Below, piece by piece: positions 1 to 8,915 of a stretch of DNA of 64,000 nt. This DNA is from Bacillus sp. REN10. GTDB lineage: Bacteria; Bacillota; Bacilli; Bacillales; Domibacillaceae. A model generated the notes under the pieces. That model saw only the letters and a program-made list of their open reading frames with translations. It had not been told where the DNA came from and did no database searches. The DNA is taken from contig NZ_JADHDW010000009.1 in the NCBI RefSeq assembly GCF_016820555.1, positions 1-64,000 of the forward strand, written 5' to 3'. The position numbers and the translations under genes were made by a program. Every line of letters begins with the position of its first letter. Positions within the stretch are counted from its first letter, which is position 1.

Positions 1-106
1 CCAAAAAGATGTTTGACTTGCTCATAAAATAAAATTTGAATTAACGTTGACGTTTATTTTGTTCAGTTTTCAAAGTTCAATTTAAATCCGTGTCGTTTTT
101 AGCGAC
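1..106 (-). other. rRNA operon leader, ending at the 5' end of a 16S rRNA gene
   Basis: Read on the minus strand, this stretch has the typical Bacillus pre-16S leader: CTTTGAAAACTGAACAAAA (boxA-like region), then ACGTCAACGTTAA, then GAGCAAGTCAAACATC, and TTTTTGG at the window edge. In Bacillus this is followed directly by the 16S start (AGAGTTTGATCC...), so the 16S gene should begin at or within a few bases of position 1 and run leftward. The 16S body itself is not in the window. In B. subtilis ygxA also lies next to an rRNA operon (rrnD), which fits. Confidence 0.85.
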
Positions 107-112
107 TTTAAC

Positions 113-141
113 ATCATATCATTTTCAAAATCTGATGTCAA
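113..141 (-). promoter_or_regulatory. rRNA operon promoter P2
   Basis: On the minus strand a near-perfect sigma-A promoter: TTGACA (136-141), 17-base spacer, TATGAT (113-118). It lies 82 bases downstream of P1 and ahead of the boxA-like leader. A small GTCG/CGAC hairpin follows at the start of the transcript. Confidence 0.85.
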
Positions 142-194
142 CAACTTTTTAATTTACGCGCCGCAACTGTTTGTTATCAGTAGCGACGCATATT

Positions 195-223
195 AATATA
201 TCAAACTCTAACAGATTGGTCAA
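195..223 (-). promoter_or_regulatory. rRNA operon promoter P1
   Basis: On the minus strand TTGACC (218-223), a 17-base spacer and TATATT (195-200). The A/T-rich 226-240 just upstream looks like an UP element and reaches the ygxA stop codon. It is the distal member of a tandem pair, the usual layout of Bacillus rRNA operons. Confidence 0.8.
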
Positions 224-240
224 TACTTTTTTCAAAAAAG

Positions 241-1110
241 TTATTTCCCCAAAATTCGATAATAACGGTGATAAACCCCTTGCCCTTTTGTACCAACTGC
301 AAATTCCTGTACAAATGATTTTTCTACTAAATATTCAAGCAAAATGGATAAATCAATTGCGTAGTGTTTCACTTCTGTGTGATCTAACAATTCTTGAATC
401 GTCCATGACTCTTTTTCTTTAATCACCGATAATAAATGTGCAGCTCCACTTTCTGTACGAGAATAGATTAAAAACTCACTAGCTAAAAACAACAGTTCTA
501 ACCGTTTTTGTAAGTCTTCATCACTCATTAATAATTCTTCGTATAGTTTATAAATTTCCGGCTCTATTTGCTTCACTTGTTGCCAAACAGTGACTTCTGG
601 ATAAAAACCGTTTTCAATAACCGCTAGACGCGCTAAATGATGAAGCGAATGCATCACATGATTATAGGCATCTAAATAATGACCATTGGTAAAAAAAGCT
701 TTGCCATCTGTGTACCTTCTAATTAACCTCGAAAACTCGATAGACATTTTTATTTGCCGGCCATAAAACGGGAATTCCCGCATCTCTTTTTTTAATTCGT
801 GCACAAAGTCATTTCGATCAAATAAAGTTTTCCCATGATACAGCCACTCGATGACCTTTCGATTACTCCCTAAAAGAAGCCATTCATTTAACTGTCCTTC
901 AGTGATAATAAATAACGAAGCCTTTTTATCACCATACAAATAGTGCTTGATGAAAACAGGATCTTCCGCTTCCTTTACGATAATTAAAAGCACAGCATCA
1001 AAATTATCAGTGAATGTGCCCATCTTCTCTCTTTTTTCGACAGCAATCACACCAAGAGTATTCTGCTGGCTTGTTCGTTCTTGATAAAGCGGACGAAGGA
1101 TGTCCTCCAT
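241..1110 (-). CDS. ygxA: YgxA-like nucleotidyltransferase-fold protein
   Basis: A 289-residue protein close in length and context to B. subtilis YgxA, annotated as a nucleotidyltransferase-like protein of unknown function. The N-terminal part (about 1-120) is the predicted transferase-like domain; the remainder is helical and ends in a wing-like segment that may be a small helix-turn-helix. I chose the ATG at 1110 because GGAGGAATTAGT precedes it; longer in-frame readings lack a ribosome site. The gene runs into the rRNA promoter region, its stop codon abutting the P1 UP-like element. The function is not established. Confidence 0.8.
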   Translation of the reverse strand: MEDILRPLYQERTSQQNTLGVIAVEKREKMGTFTDNFDAVLLIIVKEAEDPVFIKHYLYGDKKASLFIITEGQLNEWLLLGSNRKVIEWLYHGKTLFDRNDFVHELKKEMREFPFYGRQIKMSIEFSRLIRRYTDGKAFFTNGHYLDAYNHVMHSLHHLARLAVIENGFYPEVTVWQQVKQIEPEIYKLYEELLMSDEDLQKRLELLFLASEFLIYSRTESGAAHLLSVIKEKESWTIQELLDHTEVKHYAIDLSILLEYLVEKSFVQEFAVGTKGQGVYHRYYRILGK

Positions 1111-1266
1111 ACTAATTCCTCCAAACCAAAGTTTGTTCTGTCTCCATAATTTCGACAAAAAAATAAAAAACTCCTTCAATTAATTTTCACTCGTTTAAAC
1201 CGCTTTTACAGCTATTCCTAAAGAGGGATATTATGTTATAGTCTATTGTTAGGAGGTTTAATTATA

Positions 1267-1614
1267 ATGGCAAAAAATTATTCAAGCAAAATTAATAGGA
1301 TTCGCACGTTTGCTCTTAGTTTAATTTTCATTGGCTTTATTATAATGTATGTAGGAATTTTCTTTAGACAATCTCCATTGATCATGACGCTGTTTATGCT
1401 GCTTGGCCTATTATGTATTATCGCGAGTACAGTCGTCTATTTCTGGATTGGCATGTTGTCTACAAAAGCGGTGCAAGTGATATGTCCAAGCTGTGGGAAA
1501 CCAACGAAGGTGCTGGGGCGAGTGGATATGTGCATGTATTGCAAAGAACCGCTAACGCTCGATCAAAGCCTTGAAGGCAAAGAGTTTAATGAAAAATATA
1601 ATCAGAAGAAATAA
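1267..1614 (+). CDS. ygzB: UPF0295 membrane protein YgzB
   Basis: A 115-residue protein with two membrane segments (about residues 15-35 and 40-65), then a cytoplasmic tail with a CPSCGK...CMYCK pair of cysteine motifs that could bind zinc. This is the UPF0295/YgzB family, and it sits beside perR as in B. subtilis. The start at 1267 follows AGGAGGTTTAATTATA at good spacing. It converges on perR, sharing a two-way terminator. No biochemical role is known. Confidence 0.85.
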   Translation: MAKNYSSKINRIRTFALSLIFIGFIIMYVGIFFRQSPLIMTLFMLLGLLCIIASTVVYFWIGMLSTKAVQVICPSCGKPTKVLGRVDMCMYCKEPLTLDQSLEGKEFNEKYNQKK

Positions 1615-1648
1615 AAAAGAATTGTTCGTCTGACGAACAATTCTTTTT
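1613..1648. terminator. Bidirectional terminator between ygzB and perR
   Basis: Arms GAATTGTTCGTC (1619-1630) and GACGAACAATTC (1632-1643) are perfectly complementary, with A-runs on the left and T-runs on the right. It can end both ygzB (+) and perR (-). Confidence 0.9.
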
Positions 1649-2093
1649 AATGGATTTCTGTTTTTTGCGCGCAATCCGGGCAAGTGCCATACACTTCCAT
1701 TCGATGATGACTCACTTTAAATCCTGTGACATGCGATGCTAGTTGTTCTACTTCATCTAAGCCCGGGTAATGGAAATCAACAATCTTTCCGCAATCTTCA
1801 CAGATGACATGATAATGATCAGTCGTTACAAAATCAAAACGGCTTGATGCATCTCCATAAGTCAGTTCTTTCACTAAACCGACTTCACGAAACACTCGTA
1901 AATTGTTATACACAGTCGCAACGCTCATGTTAGGAAATCTTCCTTCAAGCGCTTTATAAATATCATCTGCAGTCGGGTGAGTCATAGATTGAGTTAAGTA
2001 TTCAAGTATCGCATGACGTTGCGGCGTAATTCGCACCCCAGTTTCCTTAAGCGTATCCAATGCTTCTTTTAAATGATCATGTTCATGGGACAC
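1647..2093 (-). CDS. perR: Peroxide-sensing Fur-family repressor PerR
   Basis: A 148-residue metal-dependent repressor of the peroxide stress regulon. It has the PerR winged-helix core ([16 protein letters not shown], then [16 protein letters not shown]), the DHYH metal site and two structural-zinc CxxC pairs (CEDC, CPDC). Histidines that become oxidised by Fe/H2O2 in this family lie in THPTADD and DHYHV. I prefer the GTG at 2093: GAGGTG stands 7 bases upstream, whereas the ATG at 2099 overlaps that site. A PerR box covers its own promoter, so autorepression is likely. Confidence 0.95.
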   Translation of the reverse strand: MSHEHDHLKEALDTLKETGVRITPQRHAILEYLTQSMTHPTADDIYKALEGRFPNMSVATVYNNLRVFREVGLVKELTYGDASSRFDFVTTDHYHVICEDCGKIVDFHYPGLDEVEQLASHVTGFKVSHHRMEVYGTCPDCAQKTEIH

Positions 2094-2132
2094 TGTCATG
2101 CACCTCATTTCTTTCTAAAAGGTATTATTATA

Positions 2133-2179
2133 TTATAATCTTTATAATTAGTGTACTAATTTCCTACATCATTTGTCAA
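2133..2179 (-). promoter_or_regulatory. perR promoter with PerR box
   Basis: On the minus strand TTGACA (2174-2179), an 18-base spacer and TACACT (2150-2155). Just downstream, 2133-2147 is a 7-1-7 palindrome, TTATAATCTTTATAA read on the plus strand, one mismatch from the known PerR consensus TTATAATNATTATAA. It overlaps the expected transcription start, a typical place for repression. Confidence 0.8.
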
Positions 2180-2225
2180 TATTGAAAACTTGTCGAAATC
2201 ACTGATGCATGTCCCCATCTTAAGA

Positions 2226-2258
2226 AAAACCCGAAAAGATGATCTTTTCAGGTTTTTT
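2226..2258 (-). terminator. Terminator of the bcp-dehydrogenase unit
   Basis: A hairpin based on GAAAAGA (2233-2239) / TCTTTTC (2243-2249), with flanking AACC/GGTT pairing and a T-run in the minus direction, just past the dehydrogenase stop. Confidence 0.75.
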
Positions 2259-2266
2259 TGTAACAC

Positions 2267-3214
2267 TTAGTATCCTCTATTAATATCCACTCTATTCTTA
2301 TAAACATCCGACCCTTGTAAATATCGCTCTAAATTATACTCAAAGATTTCAAAAACTCGTGGTAAATACTGTGGTGTAATACTTGAAATATGGGGAGTCA
2401 CCGTAATGTTCTCATGGCTCCAGAAAGCATGCTCCTCCGGTAAAGGTTCCTGCTCAAACACGTCTAAATAGGCATGAGCAATTTCCTCTTTGTTGAGTGC
2501 CTCTATTAATACTTTCTCCTCTAGCACATCTCCCCGTCCGATATTAATAAATGCCGCTGTGTTTTTCATCGCTTGAAAATGTTCTTTTTTCAATAAATGC
2601 TTCGTTTCATTCGTACTAGGCAAGATTGAAACGACAAAATCCGCTTCAGGCAACACCGTTAACAGCTGATCGATTGGATAGACAGCAGCAAAATAATCCA
2701 CTGCTCGTCCACTGCGGTTGATTCCAATCGTCTTTATTCGAAAAGCGTCCGCTAGACGAGCGATTTCACTGCCAATAGCACCAGTGCCCAAAACAAGAAG
2801 AGTTTGATCAGCTAATTCACTAATCGGCAAACGCTTATTCCAAATTGCTTCACCTTGCAACTTCCGAAGCTCTGGGAACCGTTTGACATGATTCAATAAA
2901 TAGCCGAGAGTAAACTCCGCCATGGGGATTTTATGTACTCCTCTAGCATTCGTGACTAATATATCTTTGTCTTTGAATGAGGCAAAAGGCATTTTTTCTA
3001 GCCCAGCTGAAGCAACCATCACCCATTTTAATTGTTTGCACTCTTCAATATGCTGCGGGGTCAAGTCCTCGCCAAATGTCACAATGATTTCTGCATGTAT
3101 TAACTCTTCCGCTTCTTCTACCGTTTTATAAAAGATAAATTCAATAGAAGGATAGTTCTCAATTAATTGCGCTTGCAGCTTCCGCGGAGGGCGAAAAGTG
3201 AAGACCGTTTTCAT
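2267..3214 (-). CDS. D-isomer-specific 2-hydroxyacid dehydrogenase family protein
   Basis: A 315-residue NAD(P)-dependent oxidoreductase. The Rossmann motif LGTGAIGSEIARLADAF lies near residue 145. The family's catalytic Arg (NIGRGD), Glu (FEQEPLP) and His (TPHISS) follow in order. The substrate cannot be read from sequence; relatives act on D-lactate, glycerate, glyoxylate or phosphoglycerate-like acids. Its ATG at 3214 overlaps the bcp stop in an ATGA, so the two genes are probably translationally coupled. B. subtilis lacks this gene at the equivalent spot as far as I recall. Confidence 0.85.
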   Translation of the reverse strand: MKTVFTFRPPRKLQAQLIENYPSIEFIFYKTVEEAEELIHAEIIVTFGEDLTPQHIEECKQLKWVMVASAGLEKMPFASFKDKDILVTNARGVHKIPMAEFTLGYLLNHVKRFPELRKLQGEAIWNKRLPISELADQTLLVLGTGAIGSEIARLADAFRIKTIGINRSGRAVDYFAAVYPIDQLLTVLPEADFVVSILPSTNETKHLLKKEHFQAMKNTAAFINIGRGDVLEEKVLIEALNKEEIAHAYLDVFEQEPLPEEHAFWSHENITVTPHISSITPQYLPRVFEIFEYNLERYLQGSDVYKNRVDINRGY

Positions 3215-3684
3215 TGGCTCATCTCGTCTTGAATGAATTGAAGTGCTTCTTCGACGTGTCCTTTTACCTTGACTTTTCTCCACTCTTTTACTAGCTTGCC
3301 TTCTGTATCAATCACAAAAGTAGAGCGTTCAATGCCCATGTATTCTTTTCCAAAGTTCTTCTTAAGCTTCCACACATCATACAGTTCACATACTTTATGT
3401 TCATCATCTGCGAGTAACAAGAAGGGTAATTCATATTTTTCAATAAACTTCTTGTGACGTTCTACAGGGTCTGTGCTGATGCCTAAAATCACTGTATTTA
3501 AATTACTGAAATTCGCATGCTGGTCACGAAAATCACACGCTTGTGTCGTGCAGCCCGGCGTCATATCTTTTGGATAAAAATATAACACGATATTTTTCCC
3601 TTTATAATCCGATAATCGAACATTTTCTCCATTATTAGCCGGCAATGTAAAATCCGGCGCCATTTCTCCTATCATTACTGTCAT
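3211..3684 (-). CDS. bcp: Thioredoxin-dependent thiol peroxidase (Bcp/PrxQ, YgaF-like)
   Basis: A 157-residue peroxiredoxin that reduces H2O2 and alkyl hydroperoxides. PxxxTPGCTTQACDF (near residue 40) carries the peroxidatic Cys and, five residues on, the resolving Cys of PrxQ enzymes. The length equals B. subtilis YgaF. The start at 3684 has AAGGGGG 8 bases upstream. It lies between perR and gsaB, fitting a peroxide-defence neighbourhood, and overlaps the downstream dehydrogenase by 4 bases. No PerR box was seen directly in front of it. Confidence 0.9.
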   Translation of the reverse strand: MTVMIGEMAPDFTLPANNGENVRLSDYKGKNIVLYFYPKDMTPGCTTQACDFRDQHANFSNLNTVILGISTDPVERHKKFIEKYELPFLLLADDEHKVCELYDVWKLKKNFGKEYMGIERSTFVIDTEGKLVKEWRKVKVKGHVEEALQFIQDEMSQ

Positions 3685-3761
3685 CTGCTTTTCCCCCTTA
3701 GCTAAAAGTAAATTCAAATTTAGCGTAACGGATCAGAAATCAGATGGCAACTCTAAACAAG

Positions 3762-4160
3762 TTATGTTTCTTTTTCTAACATCGTCCGAACAACAAAGGC
3801 GGTGGGAATGGTGTAGCCTGTCCACGCTTCGAGAAGAGCTATCCAGCGCCCTATCCCTTCAGGCACGATATCTCCATAACCAACTGAAAATAAAGTAATT
3901 CCGCTAAAGTATAAAGAAGTGAAAAACCGCTCCCAAAAAGGTAAATGATTAAGATTCACTCCCGCCCATACAGTATGACCATTTATATGCAAAATGACAT
4001 AAATTAGAGCAAAGCCGATCATAACCGTTAAATATAACACACCAAAATAAATAAAATAGTAGAGAGAAAGATAGCGATGCTGGGGCTGCCCTTGTGCAAA
4101 TAGCCCCTTTACACTCATCCCTACACATAGTACGACCGCACTGACAATCATCGCAGCCAT
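3762..4160 (-). CDS. Two-helix potassium channel-like protein
   Basis: A 132-residue membrane protein with an N-terminal hydrophobic segment, a second one near 30-52, and a pore region FTSLYFSGITLFSVGYGDIVPEG. SVGYGD matches the K+ selectivity filter (usually TVGYGD), with Ser for the first Thr. It then ends in a final hydrophobic helix without a regulatory domain. Family: Ion_trans_2. I chose ATG 4160 because AAAGGAG is 8 bases upstream; the GTG two codons earlier is too close to it. Ion selectivity is inferred only from the filter. Confidence 0.8.
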   Translation of the reverse strand: MAAMIVSAVVLCVGMSVKGLFAQGQPQHRYLSLYYFIYFGVLYLTVMIGFALIYVILHINGHTVWAGVNLNHLPFWERFFTSLYFSGITLFSVGYGDIVPEGIGRWIALLEAWTGYTIPTAFVVRTMLEKET

Positions 4161-4222
4161 TCTCACCGCTCCTTTACGCCTTCTTTCCTTCCACTATACG
4201 CAAAATCAATATTTTTTATGAA

Positions 4223-4251
4223 TTGATTAAACGGAGAGGCAGGTCTAAAAT
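4223..4251 (+). promoter_or_regulatory. gsaB promoter
   Basis: TTGATT (4223-4228), a 17-base spacer, TAAAAT (4246-4251); the gsaB start is 33 bases further on. Confidence 0.6.
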
Positions 4252-4284
4252 GGAAAGGGAGTAAAAAAATCAGGAGGTTATACG

Positions 4285-5571
4285 ATGAATTTTTCCAAAT
4301 CGGAACAATTACATAAAGAAGCGTTAGAACATATAGTAGGCGGGGTCAACAGTCCTTCCCGTTCTTATAAAGCAGTGGGTGGCGGATCACCAGTGGCGAT
4401 GGAAAGGGGACAAGGTGCTTACTTCTGGGATGTAGACGGCAATAAATACATTGATTACCTTGCCGCTTATGGACCGATCATTACAGGACACGCTCATCCT
4501 CATATTACAGAAGCCATTAAAAAAGCTGCTGAAAACGGGGTATTATTCGGAACGCCGACTCCATATGAAGTGACATTTGCTAAAATGTTAAAAGAAGCGA
4601 TGCCAGCGATGGAAAAGGTTCGCTTCGTCAACAGCGGAACAGAAGCGGTAATGACGACGATTCGTGTGGCGCGCGCCTATACAGGACGAGACAAAATCAT
4701 TAAATTTGCCGGCTGCTATCACGGACATTCAGATTTAGTATTAGTAGCAGCAGGCTCTGGTCCCTCTACATTAGGAACGCCAGATTCAGCGGGTGTACCA
4801 AAAAGCATTGCGCAAGAAGTGATCACTGTCCCTTTCAATGAGATTGAGCCGTTAAAAGAGGCACTTGCGAAATGGGGCGATCAAATCGCCGCTGTTTTAA
4901 TCGAGCCAATCGTTGGTAACTTCGGCATTGTCGAGCCGAAAGAAGGCTTTTTACAACAAGTGAAAGAACTGACTCATGAAGCCGGCGCGCTGCTTATTTT
5001 TGATGAAGTGATCACAGGCTTCCGCTTCACATATGGTGGGGTTCAAGATCTGTTAGGCATTTATCCGGACTTAACAGCGATCGGAAAAATTATCGGTGGC
5101 GGTATGCCAATCGGCGCTTACGGCGGACGTGTGGATATCATGGAAAAAGTCGCTCCGCTCGGCCCAGCGTACCAAGCCGGAACAATGGCCGGAAATCCGG
5201 CGTCCATGCTAGCGGGAATTGCTTGTTTAGAAGTCTTGAAAAAAGATGGAGTGTACGAGGAGCTTGACCGATTAGGTGCCATGCTTGAAGAAGGTATTTT
5301 AGCTTCTGCAAAAAAATATAATACACCAATTACTATCAACCGCTTAAAAGGAGCGTTGACGATTTATTTTACAACAGAAACAGTTGTCAATTACGAGCAA
5401 GCGGAAGCAACGGACGGTGAAATGTTTGGGCGCTTCTTTAAATTAATGTTAAATCAAGGCATTCACTTAGCACCATCTAAATACGAAGCCTGGTTCTTAA
5501 CAACCGAACATACGGAAGAAGACATCGAAACGACGCTAAGAGCAGTTGATTATGCTTTTTCTCAACTTTAA
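4285..5571 (+). CDS. gsaB: Glutamate-1-semialdehyde 2,1-aminomutase
   Basis: A 428-residue PLP enzyme making 5-aminolevulinate, the first committed precursor of haem and other tetrapyrroles. The class-III aminotransferase fold is clear: [16 protein letters not shown] at the N terminus, [17 protein letters not shown] for cofactor binding, [10 protein letters not shown], and the Schiff-base lysine at residue 268 in [13 protein letters not shown]. The length equals the B. subtilis paralogue GsaB. It has its own promoter and an AGGAGG site. Many bacilli carry a second copy (hemL) in the hem operon, so this may be the auxiliary enzyme. Confidence 0.95.
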   Translation: MNFSKSEQLHKEALEHIVGGVNSPSRSYKAVGGGSPVAMERGQGAYFWDVDGNKYIDYLAAYGPIITGHAHPHITEAIKKAAENGVLFGTPTPYEVTFAKMLKEAMPAMEKVRFVNSGTEAVMTTIRVARAYTGRDKIIKFAGCYHGHSDLVLVAAGSGPSTLGTPDSAGVPKSIAQEVITVPFNEIEPLKEALAKWGDQIAAVLIEPIVGNFGIVEPKEGFLQQVKELTHEAGALLIFDEVITGFRFTYGGVQDLLGIYPDLTAIGKIIGGGMPIGAYGGRVDIMEKVAPLGPAYQAGTMAGNPASMLAGIACLEVLKKDGVYEELDRLGAMLEEGILASAKKYNTPITINRLKGALTIYFTTETVVNYEQAEATDGEMFGRFFKLMLNQGIHLAPSKYEAWFLTTEHTEEDIETTLRAVDYAFSQL

Positions 5572-5577
5572 TCATTT

Positions 5578-5611
5578 AACCAAGCAGCAGGCAACACCTT
5601 GCTGCTTGGTT
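5578..5611 (+). terminator. Hairpin after gsaB
   Basis: A 12-bp perfect stem, AACCAAGCAGCA (5578-5589) / TGCTGCTTGGTT (5600-5611). It lacks a strong T-run, so it may be a weak terminator or an mRNA-stabilising hairpin. Confidence 0.55.
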
Positions 5612-5716
5612 CATCATGAAAACCTCCACTTTCTTCATTTATGCAATTCTTCACTCATTCATAAAAAATAACGCTACGTTCGAACATCATTGACCGATAA
5701 AATCTTTGTTTATTTC

Positions 5717-5745
5717 TTGCTATTAGGTTCAGTCCATTGTATAGT
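5717..5745 (+). promoter_or_regulatory. ygaE promoter
   Basis: TTGCTA (5717-5722), 17-base spacer, TATAGT (5740-5745). About 80 untranslated bases follow before ygaE. Confidence 0.5.
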
Positions 5746-5830
5746 ACATTATTGGCTTCCTATTTAACTGCTTTGTTGGCCGTTTATGAAGGAAACTATA
5801 CTTCTTTAATGAAAGGAATTACTCAATAAT

Positions 5831-6913
5831 ATGAAGCTAGGTGCGCGAATTTTCAAAACAGGTATCGCAATCGTGCTTGCTTTGTTTGTTTCAAGTTTGT
5901 TAGGCCTTCCTTCTCCAGTGTTTGCAGGAATTGCAGCCGTATTTGCCATTCAGCCTACTATCTATCGTTCATATTTAACTGTGATCGAACAGATGCAAGC
6001 AAACATCATTGGGGCTGTTGTTGCCATTTCCTTTGTTTTACTGTTAGGTAATCATTTTTTAATCGTTGGGATTGCAGCCATCGTGGCGATCAGTGTGATT
6101 TTGAAAATGCGTTTAGAAAATACAATCGGATTAGCTTTAGTAACCGTGATTGCCATCATGGAAGTCCAAAATGAACAGTTTATTCAATTTGCTTCTATTC
6201 GTTTCTTAACTATTATGATTGGAGTGCTTTCTGCTTTTATCGTCAATTTAATCTTTTTACCTCCGAAGTATGAAACGAAATTATTTATGCATATTAATCA
6301 AGTCACAGAAGATACATTAAAATGGATTCGTTTAAGCATGAGAAATGGGGCCGAATATCATTTATTGAAGAAAGATATTAGCAAGATTCGTGAGCGGCTC
6401 ATTAAGATTGATCATCTTTATTTACTTTATAAAGAAGATCGCGGTACCTTGACAAGGAACATTACCGCTAAGAAACGAAAAATGGTGCTCTATCGCAAAA
6501 TGATTTCTTCTACTCGCAGATGCTTTGATATTTTAAGACGAATGAATCAGTTTGAAAATGAAATTTACCATTTGAAACCATCTGTACAAAAAATGATGCA
6601 AGATCACCTTGATTGCTTAATGAGCTACCATGAACATTTATTATTGCGCTATATCGGGAAAGCAAAGCGAACGACCGATACGGAAGATATATTCGATCTA
6701 TGCATTAATCGGGAAGAATTTTTAATCCTTTTTGCCAATGAATTAAAAGCGGCGCCAACGGAAGAAATGAATACATCCATTCATATGCTTCACGTCTTAT
6801 CTTCCATCCTCGAATATGGAGAGAACTTAGAACACTTGGATCACTTAATTTCAAGCTACAATAAATTTCATCATGATGATGAACAGCCACCTGAACTCGA
6901 AGAAGAATCATAA
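5831..6913 (+). CDS. ygaE: Aromatic acid exporter family membrane protein (YgaE-like)
   Basis: A 360-residue protein. The first ~145 residues carry about five or six membrane helices of the ArAE/FUSC type; the rest is a charged, helical cytoplasmic domain ending in an acidic tail (DDEQPPELEEES). It corresponds in place and build to B. subtilis YgaE, annotated as an aromatic acid exporter family member. The substrate is unknown. The ribosome site is poor (AAAGGAATT far upstream of ATG 5831), so the exact start is less sure than for its neighbours. It shares a two-way terminator with ygaD. Confidence 0.75.
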   Translation: MKLGARIFKTGIAIVLALFVSSLLGLPSPVFAGIAAVFAIQPTIYRSYLTVIEQMQANIIGAVVAISFVLLLGNHFLIVGIAAIVAISVILKMRLENTIGLALVTVIAIMEVQNEQFIQFASIRFLTIMIGVLSAFIVNLIFLPPKYETKLFMHINQVTEDTLKWIRLSMRNGAEYHLLKKDISKIRERLIKIDHLYLLYKEDRGTLTRNITAKKRKMVLYRKMISSTRRCFDILRRMNQFENEIYHLKPSVQKMMQDHLDCLMSYHEHLLLRYIGKAKRTTDTEDIFDLCINREEFLILFANELKAAPTEEMNTSIHMLHVLSSILEYGENLEHLDHLISSYNKFHHDDEQPPELEEES

Positions 6914-6942
6914 AAGCCAGCCGAACACTTCGGCTGGCTTTT
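6912..6942. terminator. Bidirectional terminator between ygaE and ygaD
   Basis: Perfect arms AAAAGCCAGCCGAA (6912-6925) and TTCGGCTGGCTTTT (6929-6942), loop of three. Confidence 0.9.
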
Positions 6943-6952
6943 ATCATGCATT

Positions 6953-8731
6953 CTATTTTGAAAGCTCGACACTTTCCGACGATTCTCGGGGGGTGACAGG
7001 CACCTGGTACAATTTGTAATACCTTCCCTGTTTGTTCATCAGTTGTTCGTGGGTGCCGCTTTCGATGATTTGGCCGTTTTCGATCAAGACAATTCGGTCG
7101 GCATGAGTAATCGTTGAAAGGCGATGGGCCACGATAAAAGTGGTCCGATCTTTCGACAACTTCTCCATTGCTTCTTGAATTAAGTGTTCACTTTCTAAGT
7201 CGAGAGCGGATGTTGCTTCGTCCAATATAATGATTGGCGGATTTTTTAAAAACACGCGAGCAATGGCAATTCGTTGCTTTTGCCCCCCTGAAAGCTTCAC
7301 TCCTCTTTCTCCTACCCTTGTATCATATCCTTCAGGCAAATTCATAATAAACTCATGGGCATTCGCTGCTTTTGCGGCTGCGATAATCTCTTTCTCTGTT
7401 GCATCAGGCTTCGCTAGCAAAATATTCGTTCGGACAGATTCACTGAATAAAATGTTATCCTGCAGCACAATCCCGATATTATCTCGCAAACTACGTACTT
7501 TAAAATCGCGAATATCTGTACCATCCAGTAAAATTCGACCTTCTGTTACATCGTAAAATCGCGGAATTAGACTTACTAATGAGGATTTACCTCCACCGCT
7601 CATCCCAACAAAGGCAACTGTTTCCCCCGCCTGCACATCAAGCTGAACTTGATGAAGAACTTGCTTCTCTTCTTCATCATAAGCAAAATCAACATGATCA
7701 AATACGATATGTCCTTTGACATTTTTGCATGTTATCGCATCGTCTTTATCTTGAATATCATACGTTTCATCTAGCAACTCAAATACGCGATCCATCGAAG
7801 CAATCGCTTGCGTCATCGTCGTTGAGGAATTCACTAATCGACGCAACGGATTATACAGTTTATCAATATAAGCGATAAATGCCGCCATTGTTCCTACGGT
7901 TAAGTTCCCTTGGATCACTTGATAACCTGCATAACCGATTACGAGAAGCGGGGCGACATCTGTAATCGTGTTCACAACAGCAAACGCCTTTGCATTCCAT
8001 CTTGTCTGATCTAACGCTTTCTCTAAGAAATGGTGATTTTGCTTTTGAAATTGTGTTTGTTCATACTCTTCAATCGCAAAGCTTTTAATCACTGACATTC
8101 CTTGTACCCGTTCATGCAAATAGCTTTGCACTCCAGCAAGCGCCTGGGAACGCACCCTAGTCAATTTGCGTAAGTTGCCGAAAAAATAACGAACGGAAAA
8201 AGCATAAAAAGGAAACACTACTAACGAAACGATCGTTAACTTTATATCCATCGTCAACATAATGATAATCGCAATCACAATCGTTGCCGCATCAAGCCAA
8301 ACATTCATCAAACCGGTAATCACAAAATTCTTCGTCTGTTCTACATCATTAATGACCCGCGAAATAATCTCGCCAGAGCGCGTGTTAGAGTAGTATTTAA
8401 AGCTTAATTGCTGAATATGTGAAAACAGGCGATCGCGAATGTCATACAATATTTTATTGCTCGTCCATTGCGCAAAATATTGGCGATAATACTCAATCGG
8501 CGGCCGAAGAAAGGTAAAGACCACTAGCATCGAACCGATAATGAAAAATAATTGCTCTTGCTTCTCTCTCGCAGCCATCCCATCGCTGCCTATCACATCA
8601 TCAATCACATACTTAATTAAAATTGGAATCATCAACGGCAAAGCAAATTTGATAATCCCAATCACTAGCGTCCCGATAATTTGCCAGCGATACGGCTTCA
8701 CAAATTGCATATATCGTCTAATCACACCCAT
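6953..8731 (-). CDS. ygaD: ABC exporter half-transporter with fused membrane and ATPase domains (YgaD-like)
   Basis: A 592-residue type IV ABC exporter subunit. Six membrane helices occupy roughly residues 15-310. The nucleotide-binding domain follows with Walker [10 protein letters not shown], signature LSGGQKQR, Walker [13 protein letters not shown] and the H-loop AHRLST. Such half-transporters dimerise and expel lipids or drugs; the substrate is not readable. Position and length fit B. subtilis YgaD. The AAAGGGGGATTTAT site supports ATG 8731. It appears to be a single-gene unit. Confidence 0.9.
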   Translation of the reverse strand: MGVIRRYMQFVKPYRWQIIGTLVIGIIKFALPLMIPILIKYVIDDVIGSDGMAAREKQEQLFFIIGSMLVVFTFLRPPIEYYRQYFAQWTSNKILYDIRDRLFSHIQQLSFKYYSNTRSGEIISRVINDVEQTKNFVITGLMNVWLDAATIVIAIIIMLTMDIKLTIVSLVVFPFYAFSVRYFFGNLRKLTRVRSQALAGVQSYLHERVQGMSVIKSFAIEEYEQTQFQKQNHHFLEKALDQTRWNAKAFAVVNTITDVAPLLVIGYAGYQVIQGNLTVGTMAAFIAYIDKLYNPLRRLVNSSTTMTQAIASMDRVFELLDETYDIQDKDDAITCKNVKGHIVFDHVDFAYDEEEKQVLHQVQLDVQAGETVAFVGMSGGGKSSLVSLIPRFYDVTEGRILLDGTDIRDFKVRSLRDNIGIVLQDNILFSESVRTNILLAKPDATEKEIIAAAKAANAHEFIMNLPEGYDTRVGERGVKLSGGQKQRIAIARVFLKNPPIIILDEATSALDLESEHLIQEAMEKLSKDRTTFIVAHRLSTITHADRIVLIENGQIIESGTHEQLMNKQGRYYKLYQVPVTPRESSESVELSK

Positions 8732-8751
8732 ATAAATCCCCCTTTAAGAAA

Positions 8752-8855
8752 AAGCGTAAGGCGCTTGTCACCGCTAGCGCCTGAAGCTGGACAAAGAAAA
8801 AGCATGAGGCGCTTGTTCAGCGGCGACAAGCACAAGATCACAGCTTTATGTGTCT
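8752..8855. repeat. Intergenic palindromic repeat, two partial tandem units
   Basis: Two similar units follow each other: AAAAAGCGTAAGGCGCTTG... ending AAGCTGGACAAAG, and AAAAAGCATGAGGCGCTTG.... Related starts and an AGCTGGAC or AGCTAGAC-type end recur at 43341-43531 and 61751-61830, so this looks like a dispersed non-coding repeat family. Confidence 0.6.
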
Positions 8856-8860
8856 AACAA

Positions 8861-8891
8861 AAAAGAAAAAACCTGTTGAAGATTCAACAGG
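8861..8891 (-). terminator. Terminator of ygaC
   Basis: CCTGTTGAA (8872-8880) / TTCAACAGG (8883-8891) with a long T-run in the minus direction. Confidence 0.85.
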
Positions 8892-8915
8892 CGCCGTCCC
8901 TTTTACTAAAAGAGC

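Noticed and set aside
241-422. Open frame on the plus strand across the ygxA 3' end
   Set aside because: Antisense to a recognised gene, no ribosome site, and crosses the rRNA promoter region.
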